Below the pieces are notes generated by a model. The model saw only the letters and a list, made by a program, of their open reading frames with translations. It made no database searches and was not told where the DNA came from. Below are positions 1 to 11,628 of a stretch of 64,000 bases of DNA, piece after piece. The stretch covers positions 30,486,903 to 30,550,902 of the forward strand of contig NC_092878.1 of assembly GCF_028372415.1 (NCBI RefSeq), read 5' to 3'. Numbering within the stretch: position 1 is the first letter of the stretch; each line of letters opens with the position of its first letter. Both the position numbers and the translations under genes were made by a program. The stretch comes from Notamacropus eugenii. Its lineage: Eukaryota; Chordata; Mammalia; Diprotodontia; Macropodidae.

Positions 1-907
1 GAGAGTGGTCAAGTTATCCATCTCAAGGTCCATGATTACAATAGGATCTATGGCAATGTCCCAAATGCAGCTTATCTAGACCAGTCCTCCTGACTTCCCT
101 CAAACCTGGCCTGTAGCCTGGGACAAGCCAGGCAAACTCTCTGGGACTCAGTGACCCTATTTGGTGAATGGGAATAGTGCCATGCAACCTGATCTCCTTG
201 AGAAGTTGCCAGTAAAAATGACTGGCAAACACAAAGGAAAACAGGAAAATGTCATACAAATACTTGCTGTTATTATTAGTAATATTTGCATAGCTTTTCC
301 TCTGAGGCTTCACACAGTGCTTTGTTCTTCCATTCTCTAATGCCATTTTCAAGTAATATTTCTGTATCATAATCATCTTTGTGTTTAATCCTCTACAGTT
401 CTTTAGAAGATTCCCTCTCATTCCAAGCTGAAATTTCCCTTGGCATCATCCACAGTCAGTTTTTAGTACCTGCTAAGCCCCAGGAGTCATCCTGCCATCT
501 TTCTGGCATGATGGTTGTGTCAACATGCTTCCAGGAAGGATTTTCTAAACTTTGTATCTCTTTCAATTGCTAGCATACAATAAGTGCTTAATATATTACA
601 CCATAAAACAGGGTAAGAGCCAGATGACCACTTGTCAGGGGTAAAAAAGGCAGTAATGTGGAAGAGACTACTTTGATTGGGTCATGAAATGGCACTGTTG
701 GCCCCTGACAACTTGATAGGTTGTATGGATGTAGGGAGTATGGGAGTCTACTGGAGGAGAAAGGGTAGAATAAAGCTTATCATGGATGATGAGAAGACAT
801 ATAGCATTTGTATATGCCCATGATATTCCTAAGGCAGATGTATGTCTTCTCAACTTGGGCAGGGGCTCAGACTGTAAATGCCAGCCATTCCCAGTGGCTA
901 GCATGTT
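1..907. other. No confident feature
   Basis: Possible MIR trace around 50-200 (GACAAGCCAGGCAAACTCTC then CTCAGTGACC); otherwise unassigned sequence. Confidence 0.5.
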
Positions 908-1161
908 ATTATTGTGCAGCATTTTAGTTGTGTCCAATTTTCCTAGCTTCATTTGGGGTTCCCTTGCCAAAGATACTGGAGTGGTTTACCATTTCCTTCT
1001 CCAGTTCATTTTGAAGATGAGGAAACTGAGGCAAACAGGGTTAAGTGACTTGCCCAGGATCACACAACTAGTAAGTGCCTGATGCCAGATTTGAACTCAG
1101 GAAGATGAGTCTTCCTGACTCCAGGCCTGGCACTTTATCTACTGCACCACCCAGCTGCCTT
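908..1161 (-). mobile_element. SINE, tRNA/CORE-type head with BovB-like RTE tail
   Basis: In minus orientation: head GGCAGCTGGGTGGTGCAGTA, then CAAGTCACTTAACCCTG, then a tail with GGAGAAGGAAATGGTAAACC and ACTCCAGTATCTTTGGCAAG. The tail phrase is like the BovB/RTE-derived tails of other mammals, implying mobilisation by an RTE. Confidence 0.85.
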
Positions 1162-1885
1162 TGGGTAGTATAGACTTTTGCTAATTGTGGGTCGTTACTT
1201 AGTGTTACTTACTGATTAGAGTTATATTACTGGGAAATACTGCTCCTCTCAGGAAGATAAGTCAAATAGATGATCTTCAAGGGTCCAGCACTGCCAGGAG
1301 TGGCTGGAAAATAAATGAAAAGTGATTGGCCTAAGGTATAGTTAAAGAGTGATGGAAAGAGGAATGCTTCCTCTAAATATGGGTTTGGAGAAGAACTCTT
1401 GCCTAAGGAACCACGGTTGCTGACATGTTCTATACAAAACTTTTTTTAGCTTTGAACCATATGAAAGCTCTTGTGTGAGAAGGAAGGATTATGTTTTGGT
1501 TGTTTCTATCACGTTTGCATACTTGGGCTCCGCTCATTGGCAGTGTGTCACCTTTGAATCAGAAGGACAGCAACATATATCAGTGGGTAGCAAAATCAAT
1601 GACTTGGTCTTCTTTAATGTATAGGTGGCAAGTGTTTATCACATAGGTGCCATATCTGTATGTGTGTAGGAGAAACAGCATTGGAACCAAAGTCAAAGAA
1701 TTGGAATTATAATCCTGGTTTTGCCATGGGCTGGAGGTGGGCCTTAGGCAAGTGGTTTAGCTTTCTCTGCATCTGTTTTCTCATCGGTAAGATGGAAATA
1801 ATACAGTCCTACCAACTCCTATTGAATTGTAGTGAAGATGCAATGAGAATGTATATGACAGTGCTCTGAAAAGCATGCTACTATC

Positions 1886-2131
1886 CATTCGTTTTTCAGC
1901 TGTTGTCCAATTCTTCATGACGTCATTTAGGGTTTTCTTGCAAACATACTGGAGTGGTTTGCCATTTCCTTCTCCAACACATTTGACCAATAAAGAAACT
2001 GAGGCAAACAGAGTTAAGTGACTTGCCCAGAGTCACACAGCTAGAAAAGTGTCTTAGGTCAGATTTGATCTTAGGAAGAACAATGTTCCTGACTCCAGAC
2101 CAACACTCTTACCTACTGTGCCACCCTGCTC
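1886..2131 (-). mobile_element. SINE, same family as 908-1161
   Basis: In minus orientation: CACAGTAGGTAAGAGTGT head, CTGTGTGACTCTGGGCAAGT, then GGAGAAGGAAATGGCAAACC and ACTCCAGTATGTTTGCAAG. Confidence 0.85.
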
Positions 2132-2194
2132 TAAAAAGTACACATTACTATACAAAAGCCAATGAGTTAGAATAAAATGATAAGTGAAATGTTA

Positions 2195-2425
2195 GGGATA
2201 AAAATTATCCTAGAGTACTCCATCTACCTTATTTTACTGATGGACAAATTGAGGCTTAGGAAAGTTAAGTGATTTGACTAATGTCACATGAATAGTTGGT
2301 GGCAGGTTGAGGACTAGAATGCAGAATGTGAGAGCTGATGGGACCAACCCCACCTGGTTTCAACAATTGGGAAACTGAGGCTCAGCACTTACCCAAGGTA
2401 ATAGTTATTTAGTAGCAGCTTGTCT
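2195..2425 (-). mobile_element. Two MIR-type SINE traces
   Basis: ACTGATGGACAAATTGAGGC with GAAAGTTAAGTGATTTGAC, and further on AATTGGGAAACTGAGGCTCA, are decayed MIR/CORE sequence in antisense. Confidence 0.6.
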
Positions 2426-2473
2426 TACTCCACATCCAATATATTTTCTGTTCTTTTGCACCATGAAGCACAT

Positions 2474-2733
2474 AAGGCAGCTAAATGGAATACTGGAAAG
2501 AGCACTGGGTTCTGAACCAGGAAGGTATCTTTGTGAGTTCAAATCCGTTCTTAGAAACCTTTTTGCTGTGTGACCCTGAGCAAGTCACCACCCTGTTTGC
2601 CTTAGTTTCCTCATCTATAAAATGAGCTGGAGAAGGAAATGGCAAATCACTCCAGTATCTTTGCCAAGAAAATCTCAAACGGAGTCACAGAGAGTCAGAC
2701 TGAAAAAAGACTGAAAAATGACTTAATAACATA
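2474..2733 (+). mobile_element. SINE with BovB-like RTE tail
   Basis: AGGCAGCTAAATGGAATACT head, GTGTGACCCTGAGCAAGTCA, TTCCTCATCTATAAAATGAG, then GGAGAAGGAAATGGCAAATC, ACTCCAGTATCTTTGCCAAG and AGAGAGTCAGACTGAAAAA. Confidence 0.9.
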
Positions 2734-2734
2734 G

Positions 2735-3737
2735 CACATATAAACTTGGGGCTCCCTCTCAACCCTGACTTAAAGGTCCAGAAGGTGCCTGTAGGTTGCT
2801 TTTCAGAGTCTAGGGGTAGCCCTAAGGTGTTGGGGCTGTTTTCTAATGCTATGGCTTATGAGCACTACTGTTATGTTTCTTACCATGATGATCAGTTGTT
2901 ATTAATTAACCCTTTTAGAAAAAGGGTTTTCTTTTACAAAGTTAGTAGATAGTAAGAACAGTTGGTAGAAAACAGCCTTCCCCCAAAGTCTGCGATACAC
3001 TTTTCCATCACTACATACAGAGTCCAGGATACAAAGCAGATTCAGACTCTAGAACACGTGGCAAAGGAGTAACTCATAGTTCCTGAAAATTCTGTAATTC
3101 TGAAGGTGATTCCTTTAGGTGAAGTATAGTTTTTCTGCTGGAATCTTTGTAGACCTTTGAATCTATTTCCTCATCATGTTCAGTCTTGCCCTTGACTTTC
3201 AACACAGACGTTGTCACCAGCCAATCCTGGGGCACTTCTAGGATGTTGATGGTAAGTGGTAAGGTGGAAAATCTAAAATCTTTGGGTCTTTTGCAGCTTG
3301 AAGGGGGGTCCTCCTTCAGCTGGGGTGGGAGGAGACCTAGGCCACAGATGAAATGTTCTTCTCCCTCCAAGTCCAAGTGATTCCTTTTTATCTCTTCCTC
3401 TTCTTCCTTGTCATATATTCAAGTATTCAGGTTCTAAAGTAACTCTCTGGTAGTATGTAGGTCCCACAAGGTGTTGCCAAGTCCCTCATTCAAATAGAAC
3501 CATCTTCTCGTAGCATCTAGTTGAAATGTCTTTGATTTAAGGAGGTGTCCAGTCCTTATTCACACCTAGCTCTGGTTGACTGATTCTATGAAAAAGTGTT
3601 GTCATTATCATTAGATCTCCTAATTTCCATCCAGATTCTTTTTCCATCATGCCATTGTGTTTTGTTTTGTTTTTTTTTAATTCTAAAAGCTCGAAAGAAT
3701 GTTAGAAGTTCATCTAGCCCAGTTAGGCTAGTTGACA
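2735..3737. other. Unassigned sequence with one minus-strand 100-codon frame
   Basis: No repeat family recognised. A minus-strand frame at 3074-3376 is discussed under findings. A short palindrome-like AACCCTTTTAGAAAAAGGGTT lies near 2909. Confidence 0.4.
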
Positions 3738-3870
3738 GGAAAATTAGCAACTTATATTTGTATGGTGCTTAAGGCACACAAAGGGATCTCATTACCTTGA
3801 GGTATGTAGTTTAAATCTATCCTTATTTTATATATAAGGAAACTGAGAGTCACATAACAATTGGCTTTCT
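3738..3870 (-). mobile_element. MIR-type SINE trace
   Basis: CTTATATTTGTATGGTGCTT and AAGGAAACTGAGAGTCACAT are MIR-like and antisense. Confidence 0.5.
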
Positions 3871-4469
3871 CATTCCCATAGCTAATTCATATGTTGAATC
3901 CCAGAATTGAAAGGGACATACAGGCCATCTCAATTCTGTCCACAATTTCTCTGACAGGTAGTAATATAGCCTCAATTTGAAGACCTCTATGAAAAGGAAT
4001 TTCCTTTATGCCAAAAGAGATATGGAACTGTGTATACCTTTTGTCTCAGCAATACCATTATTTACTTTGTTTCCCAAGGTGATCAGGGAAAAAGGAAAAG
4101 AACCTATGTTTCCAAATATTTATAGCAGCTCTCTTTGTAGTGGCAAAGAACTGGAAATTGAGGGGATGCCCAGCAGTTGGGGAATGGCTAAACAAGTTGT
4201 GGTTTATGATTGTGACGGAATACTACTGTGCTGTAAGAAATGATGAGAGGTTGATTTTTAGAAAAACATAGAAAGATTTCAGTGAACAGAAGCAAGAGAA
4301 TGTTGTACACAGAAACAGCAATAATTGTTCGAAGAATAACTGTGAATGACGAAAGTTATTCTGAGTATTACAGATACTCAAATCAACTACAAAAGACCTC
4401 TATGAAGAAAGATACTAACCACCTCCAGAGAAAGAGCTCATAAATGATTCTGCATAGTTAGATTTTACA

Positions 4470-4580
4470 TATCTATATATCTATATATGCGTGTGTGTGT
4501 ACATATATATGAATTTATTTGTACGTGTATATGTACATACATACATATGCATATATGTAGATAGGTAGATAGATAAAAGG
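4470..4580 (+). repeat. AT/GT/GATA-rich microsatellite cluster
   Basis: Runs of TATC, GTGT, ACAT and GATA units around the L1 3' end; part belongs to the duplicated segment. Confidence 0.8.
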
Positions 4581-4670
4581 GTGACTTTCTTTAGTGTGTG
4601 GTAGGGAGGGAGGGCAGGAGACAGTCCTGAACTTTAAAATGTAACAAAATAATTTAATTAAAAAAAATTC
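4549..4670 (+). repeat. 122-bp segment, first copy of a near-perfect local direct repeat
   Basis: Matches 6399-6520 at 121 of 122 positions; the only difference is G at 4565 against A at 6415. It contains a GATA-like microsatellite start, GGGTGACTTTCTTTAGTG, a GGGAGGGAGGG run and an A/T-rich end TTTAATTAAAAAAAATTC. Here it forms the 3' end of an old L1. Confidence 0.95.
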
Positions 4671-5779
4671 TCCTGCATTTTGAAGCAGGACTACTTTTGG
4701 ATGGTTCTGAATGTCAGAAATTTTTCTTTTATATCAAATTAAAATATGGAGAAAAGAGAGCAAAGCCCTGGGAGAGCAGAGTTTTCCCTGCTGGTTTCTT
4801 GCCTCTGAAACATTTGTCTCTTAATGACTCATCAGGGCATTTCCTTGTGATGACATTATGTCCTTTTTGTCCTTTAAAAGGACAAAGTTGTGTCCTTTTA
4901 ACTAGCTTCCTAAAATACCTGGCATTACCCTATGCCTAGGCCACTGCTTTATTAGTATTCTTGGTGTGATGGTAGTGACAAGGATGAAATGTTTAACAGA
5001 AGTCAGGAAATGGTTTGGTTTTCCCTCCTGCCTCCCAAGTTGGACTTTGCTAAAGCAGCTCTATGGTAGGGTCTAAGCATGCAAAAGGCCAGATTGGCTT
5101 CAGGTATAGGCACCCTAGGCTGCTGTCTACATGGTGCCATTGAGGGATGTTGAACCACTCATCTCACTGAAAGCTTCTCCCTTATTCTGTGTTGGAAATT
5201 TTTATTATTCCTTGTAGGCTTTTTAAAGAAGTGAATTTTAGCCTGGTTAAAGCTTTGAGTTAAGTAGGAGGAGCTATCACATCTATTAGTCAACACATCA
5301 GAAGAAATGTGCCTTTTTAGTTAAAAATATGCAACTGCATAATGTCACAACAGAGAGCAGGTTTCTGAGAGTTATGTTGTTGCTAAGTTTGGATGGAAAG
5401 AAAGACACTGAAAACATAGGATACCCTCTGGCTGATGATGTGACTCAGTGGGATTGATACAGCATCCTTGAAGATCTGATGCCAGAGGGAGCAGGGTTCT
5501 TACAATGGTACTCAAGGGAGGAATAGCTGGTTTTAGAGTTTTTCCCAGCTAGCCAGCCCTGTGAAAGACAGCTTGGCCTCTGCTTAGGGCCTCTGCTTAT
5601 ACTTTAGATTGGTCTTTTCCTATTATGGGTCCTCAGTGGGAGGTGAATGTTTCCATTATCTACTAGGTTACAGTGGGAATAAATGAGATGATAATTAAAA
5701 GTGTCCCAATTGAAAGGTCCAGGTCATAGGACCCTAGAACTAGAGCTGGGAAGGACCTCAGATTGAATATTGTCATGCA
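4671..5779. other. No recognised feature
   Basis: Unassigned intronic-type sequence; no splice-bounded frame, RNA gene or clear repeat seen. Confidence 0.5.
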
Positions 5780-6035
5780 GCATCCTAGTGTAATGATAAG
5801 AGCACTGGATTCAGAGGCAACTGCCCTACCTTCTAGTCTGGATCTGCCATTTACTGTCTGCTTAACCCTTTGGCAAGTTATTTAACTTCCCTGAGCCTCA
5901 GTACCCTTAGCTGTAAAATAGGGATTACGATACCTACCTTGCTTACCTCCCGGGGTTATCATGATGATTCATTGAGACAGTGTATGTCAAACCATCTGAA
6001 AACTGCAAATATAAAGAAAGTTATTGTATGAATGG
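5780..6035 (+). mobile_element. MIR SINE, nearly full length
   Basis: GTAATGATAAGAGCACTGGA, TGAGCCTCAGTACCCTTAGC, TGTAAAATAGGGATTACGAT and ACCTACCTTGCTTACCTCCC are in MIR order; the 3' end has AACTGCAAATATAAAGA. Confidence 0.85.
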
Positions 6036-6398
6036 TCTCTCAATCTCAAACCCCTGAATTGAAAGAAAGTACCGGTATATTGGGCCACCAATGAATTACT
6101 TGCCTTCAATTCAAACAATCACTCTCTCTCCAAATACATGCCCTAGTTCTACTGAAATGTTTTGGATAGATATATCACACACACACGTGTGTGTGTATGC
6201 TTATGTATTTTATTTATTATATCTAGCTATCTACAACAACAACAAATCTGTATACAGTAATTTTTATTTTGGTGGATCATTATCAGCTTTCTTATGTAAC
6301 AGTATTTATAAATGTGACCTTATTCAATGCCACTCCAGTTCAATTCAGCAGATGTCTATTAAGTGCCTAATAGGTACTGAGGATACAAATGTAGTCCT

Positions 6399-6520
6399 GC
6401 ATATATGTAGATAGATAGATAGATAAAAGGGTGACTTTCTTTAGTGTGTGGTAGGGAGGGAGGGCAGGAGACAGTCCTGAACTTTAAAATGTAACAAAAT
6501 AATTTAATTAAAAAAAATTC
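6399..6520 (+). repeat. 122-bp segment, second copy of the local direct repeat
   Basis: Nearly identical to 4549-4670, exactly 1850 bp downstream in the same orientation. It is not preceded by L1 ORF2 here; the left flank reads as MIR/SINE-like sequence and the right flank is a T run. See the findings for interpretations. Confidence 0.95.
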
Positions 6521-6639
6521 ATTTTTTTTTGGAAGAATATGACATACACACACAGATACTAAGTATTTAAAAGCTTGTGCAAACTAATTTCAGGAAGGAA
6601 GGAGCTCTAACAGAGCTTGGGGTTGGTTTGTTTTTTTTT

Positions 6640-6890
6640 TTACTTTCAGGTTTGCATAGCTCTTTAAATATGTATTTCCTCATTTGATCTTTATAACAGC
6701 TTTGTGTGGTGGGTGCAATCACTAGGTGCAATTTTACAAATGAGAAAACTGAGGAAGTGGAAGAGAGGGGAAAGCTGAATCAGAGCTACATAGGTATCGA
6801 GTATCTAGGGCAGGATTGGAACTCAGGTCTTCCTGTTTCAAAGTTCAGTTCAGCATTTTGTACATTGTGCCATCACATCTAGTTAACAAC
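6640..6890 (-). mobile_element. MIR3-like SINE, antisense
   Basis: TCCTCATTTGATCTTTATAA, TTTTACAAATGAGAAAACTG and GAACTCAGGTCTTCCTGTTT follow the MIR3-like order. Confidence 0.7.
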
Positions 6891-6894
6891 TGGA

Positions 6895-9804
6895 TGGTTG
6901 AGGAAAGGCCTTAAATGGGAGATATTATTTCTGTGATATTTTGAAGGAAGTTAGGAATTCCAAGAGGCACAGGCGAGGAGAGAGTACATTCCAAACATGG
7001 AAGGTGTCAACAGGCAATCGCTGTCACAAGACAACGTGAAAAGAAAATGAACATGCATGTGTAACCCATAGGGTTCCCAGTCTTTACAGAAGTTTACATT
7101 TTTACAAAAACAGGACAAAGGGAGGAGGGGACACCAGGAAAGAGAATGACATGAAAGGGAGAACAGCAAAGGTGGAAAAAGACAAAACCACTCCCCATGA
7201 GGAGGAGCAAGGTGGGCAAAAAACCTCAGTCTTTTCCCTTGGGAACTGCTAGACTATGAAGATAGGAGGATCTGTTTATCTGTAAAGGACCCCAGCTGCA
7301 CAAGCATTATCCCAGCCTGGCACAGACTGGCTGGCGCCTGTCTTGACTCTCAAGGACACAAGGAGTCCAGTTTGGGGTGCAACAACAAATTACGTAAGCT
7401 CAGGGGAAGCTTCAGGCTTGACACATTCAGAGCCTCCTGCATGTTCTGGGTTCAGTATTTCTGGAAAATATGGCAACTCAAAAAGACAAGTTCAGAGACC
7501 CCTTAACAGGGGCCATCTGTGCAAAGAGAAGGAGGCAGGAGATGGAATGTTATATACCAGGACCAGGTAGAAGGCCAGTTTGACTGTAATGGAGAATTCA
7601 TGAAAGAAAGCAATATAAAATAAAACTAGAAAGGTAGTTGGGAGTCTCTGGAAGCCTCTAAAATGCTAGACTGAACATTTTGTGTTAAAGAATTAGATTC
7701 ATTCCTTTTTTTCCTTTTGTCTTTATAGGTATATTTAATTTTATTGAACTCTTGTGGAAGAGAAATAACCTGAGAACTATGAACTTGTCAGTCTCTTAGT
7801 AGAACCATTTTGGCTTGTCTGTCATCAAAATCTCCCTTCCATTTGGCAGGAAAGAGGTTGGGGATCCTTACTACCATGAGAAAATAAATTTATTTTTAGT
7901 ATCAGTTTTACCCTCACTCAGAACGAGTCTTGTAAAAAGCTTAAAGGATAAGGGGGAATTAAAAACCTCGGAAAGTTTCTCAGCATCTCCATAAAGGGCA
8001 GAGCCAATGACTTTAAGCAAATGGCATGAAGAGTGACTGAGTTACCTCTGATGTCATAGCCAGTTCCATCACCCAAGTGTCTCTCCCTGTTTTGAATCAT
8101 GGGTTTCAAACATCCCCAAAAGCTTTCCCCCTGGTAATTCCAAAGCTCTTAACAAATCAATCCTAGGGAGAAATAAACAAATATGTAGAAGAGCAACAGG
8201 ATATTTAGAGCATGGTTTTAATTAAAATTTTCATGTTTCCCTCTTGATGTCTTGTATGACCCATTAAATATATTGTTTAAATTCTCCATAAAAGTAAGTA
8301 CTAATTGCATGCTAATCATCATTGTTTCCTCATTGTCCTCATTGTCAGGATCTCAAAACTCCCTAAAGAGGAGGGAGTTCAGAAGGCACTGAGACAGTCT
8401 TTCCTGATTTGGTGACACAGATCCATTGTAGCAAGCCCTTTTGGTGTTCTCTGTGCACAAACCCTGAGATAGCTTGTCTTCATAGTTCAGCACATAAGAA
8501 GACCCCTCCAGGGGAACATACGGAAGAAATATTCCCAAAGACACAAAAGACAAAACACTCAGGGATATCCAATCCCATACTCCTCCTAATGCCCCCACCT
8601 ACTCCTTTCTTCTTCCTAAAAGCACTGCAATGTTTGGCATGGGAAATACTGTACGGTGATAGTCATCTTTCAAACACCAACAATGCAAATTTTGCTGCTT
8701 CTTGCTCCTGTGTACTGGTTTCAAGAAACTCTAGTTTTGATAAGGGCTTAGTGTATCCTTCAAGGATATTGAATTGCAGTTGCTGACTTTTCTCCCCTCT
8801 AGCTCAGTTGCACTATTTTTTTTTGCTGTGCTAACACTAATCCCCTTTTTAAAAAATCCTGTCATCCTTGTCTGTCTCTCTCCCTCTCTCCTTCTCCTCC
8901 TTTTCCTCTCCCCTCTTAATCCCTTCCTCCTTCCCTTCCCTCCCAACACATACACCCAAAATATATGTACATCTAGATATACATCTACATATAGATATCT
9001 ATTTATCTGAAGCTTTAAAATATCACTTTCTTCTGTACTTAACAATATATAATGATTGGACCATGTAGGATCCTGTAAAAAAAAGTTACAAAATGTGAAA
9101 CACTTACCAGTCTTAAAAAGCTGTACTACCTGTTAGCCTGCCCAAAGTGAATGTTGCATAGAAAACTCAATAAGTTTATTTAGCCATTCTGAGTTGTGAT
9201 TAGTCTCAGGCAGTCTATCTAAACAGTTACCTGAAGCATTGCCAGCTCTCATTTATCATTCAGTAGATCCAGGGGAGCAGATGGTATGATGGAGGGTCAT
9301 TGCAGCTCTATAGTATAGAGATGATGCCGAGCAAGCATTAGTGGAAGGAATTTAGCATGTTTAGCCTGGAGGAGAGCAGTCAGTCTTGAAGTATTTGAAG
9401 GGAAATCAAATGGAAAGGGGATTAGAATGTTCCCTTTGGCTTTCATAGGCAGAACTGGTAGCAATAATTAACCAGTGTAAGAGAGGCAAATTTTGGCTCA
9501 ACATAAGGAATAACTTTCTTATACAATCAGGGTTATTCAGAAGTGGATAAAAAAATGGGTTCTTCTTTTCTAGAGATTTTAAAAGCAGACTTTGGGTGAT
9601 TAGTTGTGGGAATGTTAGAGAGGAGATTCTTTGTTTATGTGTAGTTTGGACCACATGTGATTCTCAATTTGTTGATTACCTGGGTTCATTTACCTTTCTG
9701 TTACTTCCTGACATATTCTCTTGTTAAATGAGAAAAGTGCCAACTTTGTGCCTCTTTTTTTTTCCTTTGGAGAGAATGTTCCCCATCCCAGGGCATCCAC
9801 AGGA
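6895..9804. other. Mostly unassigned sequence
   Basis: An L2-like module lies at about 6930-7040 (GAAGGAAGTTAGGAATTCCA then GAGAGAGTACATTCCAAAC). A C/T-rich run lies at 8874-8945. No gene is seen in the rest. Confidence 0.5.
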
Positions 9805-9985
9805 ATCCCAAGGTCATAGATGTAGGAGAGATCATCAGAGGCATTCTAGACCAGTTCCGTCCTTATACTCAAGGAACCTAAGGCCAAGGGAGGTTGTGAC
9901 TTGCCCTAAGTCATACAGGTAGCAAATATCAGGAGTAGGATTTGAATCCAAGTCTTCTGACTCTAAAGCCTCAGGAGGTAGGATC
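9805..9985 (-). mobile_element. MIR-type SINE, antisense
   Basis: GGTCATAGATGTAGGAGAGA, GGTTGTGACTTGCCCTAAGT and ATTTGAATCCAAGTCTTCTG mark a decayed MIR/CORE element. Confidence 0.7.
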
Positions 9986-10141
9986 AGGGTCCTCAACCAT
10001 CAAACAGAATGGACAAGTCTCTCCATAGTTCTTCTAATCTGAGTTACCATTCCTGGTATCTTTGTTCTTCTAATGCCCCACAGTAGTTATGATCTGCTTA
10101 TCAGACCTTACTCATTCTTGCAGATCATAATACTTTACTTT

Positions 10142-10457
10142 GAGGGAACTAGATGGTGCAGTGTCTAGAGCACCAGTGCAGGAGTCAGGAGGACCTGAGT
10201 TCAAATCTTACCTCAGACACTTGACACTCACTTAGCTGTGTGACCTTGGGCAAGTCACTTAACCCCAGCTGCCTCGTTCTGGGTCATCTCCAGTCATCCT
10301 GATGAATATCTGGTCACTGGATCCAGATGGCTTTGGAGAAGTGAGGCTGGTGACCTGCACAGCCCTCCCTCACTCAAAACAAAGTCAAGTGCAAGTCATG
10401 TCATCGTTTCTCTGATGGCGTGGTCCTCTTCAACAATGAAAGATGAATGCACACAAC
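10142..10457 (+). mobile_element. SINE, tRNA/CORE head with 'gggtcatctccagtcat' RTE-type tail, full length
   Basis: Head GAGGGAACTAGATGGTGCAG, body GTGACCTTGGGCAAGTCACT, tail GGGTCATCTCCAGTCATCCT, CACAGCCCTCCCTCACTCAA and AGTCATGTCATCGTTTCTCT. Target-site duplication ACTTTACTTT at 10132-10141 and 10458-10467. The tail differs from the BovB-like tail of the other SINE class in this window. Confidence 0.93.
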
Positions 10458-10611
10458 ACTTTACTTTAGTTAGGTACTGCCAATTAAGTACTCCCCCACA
10501 TCAGGTTCAGCAGAGCTACGTTGGGACTCATTCCTGGATAGATAGGAATCACATTGTAACTCTTGTATCAGAGGGCTCTCACAGCAAAAAAGAACTCAGG
10601 GTCACTTTGGG

Positions 10612-10614
<3 letters not shown>

Positions 10615-10657
<43 letters not shown>

Positions 10658-10711
10658 GTCTCACACACACACACACACTCGCACGCACACACACACACAA
10701 ACACACACACA

Positions 10712-10747
<36 letters not shown>
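10615..10747 (+). repeat. (CT)n(CA)n compound microsatellite, 133 bp
   Basis: Uninterrupted CT dinucleotides switch at 10660 to CA dinucleotides with a few ACAA interruptions. Long frames read across it are artefacts. Confidence 0.97.
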
Positions 10748-11471
10748 AATCTGGAAAATTACTGATGCTGCCCAGTGTGCTAACACCAACTCCCTTGACA
10801 AGCATATAGTTCACAAAGTTAAAAAAGGAAAGTTTTATTGAAAGGTGGAAGAAAAAAAAAGTAGAATTCCCAGTAGAGTTCTTGGACTATGAAGCCCCCC
10901 TCGAATGAACAAACCAGCTGTCCGAAACACCTCTGGTGTGTGACTCTTAGGCCATGGGCTCCCAACAAGAACCTCCAGTCATTCCCAAGGGCATTGTAAA
11001 ATTTTAGACATTGATCTCTAAAATAGCTTTTCTTGTAGTCAGATGTAGGCAACTCCCAGCAAGTGGTATCAGGCAGCACTCAATGGCAATGCCAAGATTT
11101 TTCCTAGAGCAAATTTTTTTTTCTATCCTCAGATGTCTGCAAAGGGGAATGCCTGTAGGGTCTCCCTGCCTGGTAGGAAGTGCAGCTTTTCTTTGCATCC
11201 CTGCTGAATGGTAACAGGACCAAATTATGGACTTCCCTTCCTTGTGGCTACTCACCCTGTTCTCACAAAAGTTTCCCAGAGAGCAGGACCATGCCACTCC
11301 CTTGTCTCCAAGAGAAGTCATGTCATCTAAGAAGAGGTTCAGGTATGATGACTACAGATTTCTATGTATTTTCTCCTTTAGATACCTGAAGGGAAGTTTC
11401 CCATCCAGTGGAACATTCCTTATTTGGTCCAGGAGTTGGCAAAGCAACTTAAATTTCTCCTGAATGCTCTC
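10748..11471. other. No recognised feature
   Basis: Several overlapping short frames on both strands lack codon bias or similarity; no repeat recognised. Confidence 0.45.
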
Positions 11472-11628
11472 TTTTAAAAGAGGCAGTAGGACATATTGGA
11501 AGTAGACTGGACCCAGAATCAGGAAGACCTGGGTTCCCATGCTGCCTCTGACATCTCCTGACTGTGGAACCTTGTGTGAAACACTTAACTTTTCAGTGCC
11601 CCATACACCTCTCAAAGACACAGCATAA
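11472..11628 (+). mobile_element. MIR/CORE SINE, partial
   Basis: GGCAGTAGGACATATTGGAA, CAGGAAGACCTGGGTTCCCA and AAACACTTAACTTTTCAGTG are in SINE order. Confidence 0.75.

Larger units (their letters stand above)
3975..4670 (+). mobile_element. L1 LINE 3' end (ORF2 C-terminus and 3' UTR), old
   Basis: Reads RDMELCIPFVSAIPLFTLFP and VAKNWKLRGCPAVGEWLNKL-like sequence in shifting frames, corresponding to the C-terminal ORF2 seen at 50.6 and 53.2 kb. It continues through TAC TAC TGT GCT GTA AGA AAT GAT GAG (YYCAVRNDE) into an AT-rich 3' UTR. It ends in the segment that is duplicated at 6399-6520. Confidence 0.85.

Noticed and set aside
10415-10841. Long frames of Ser-Leu and His-Thr repeats on both strands
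   Set aside because: They are read through a (CT)n(CA)n microsatellite and a SINE.
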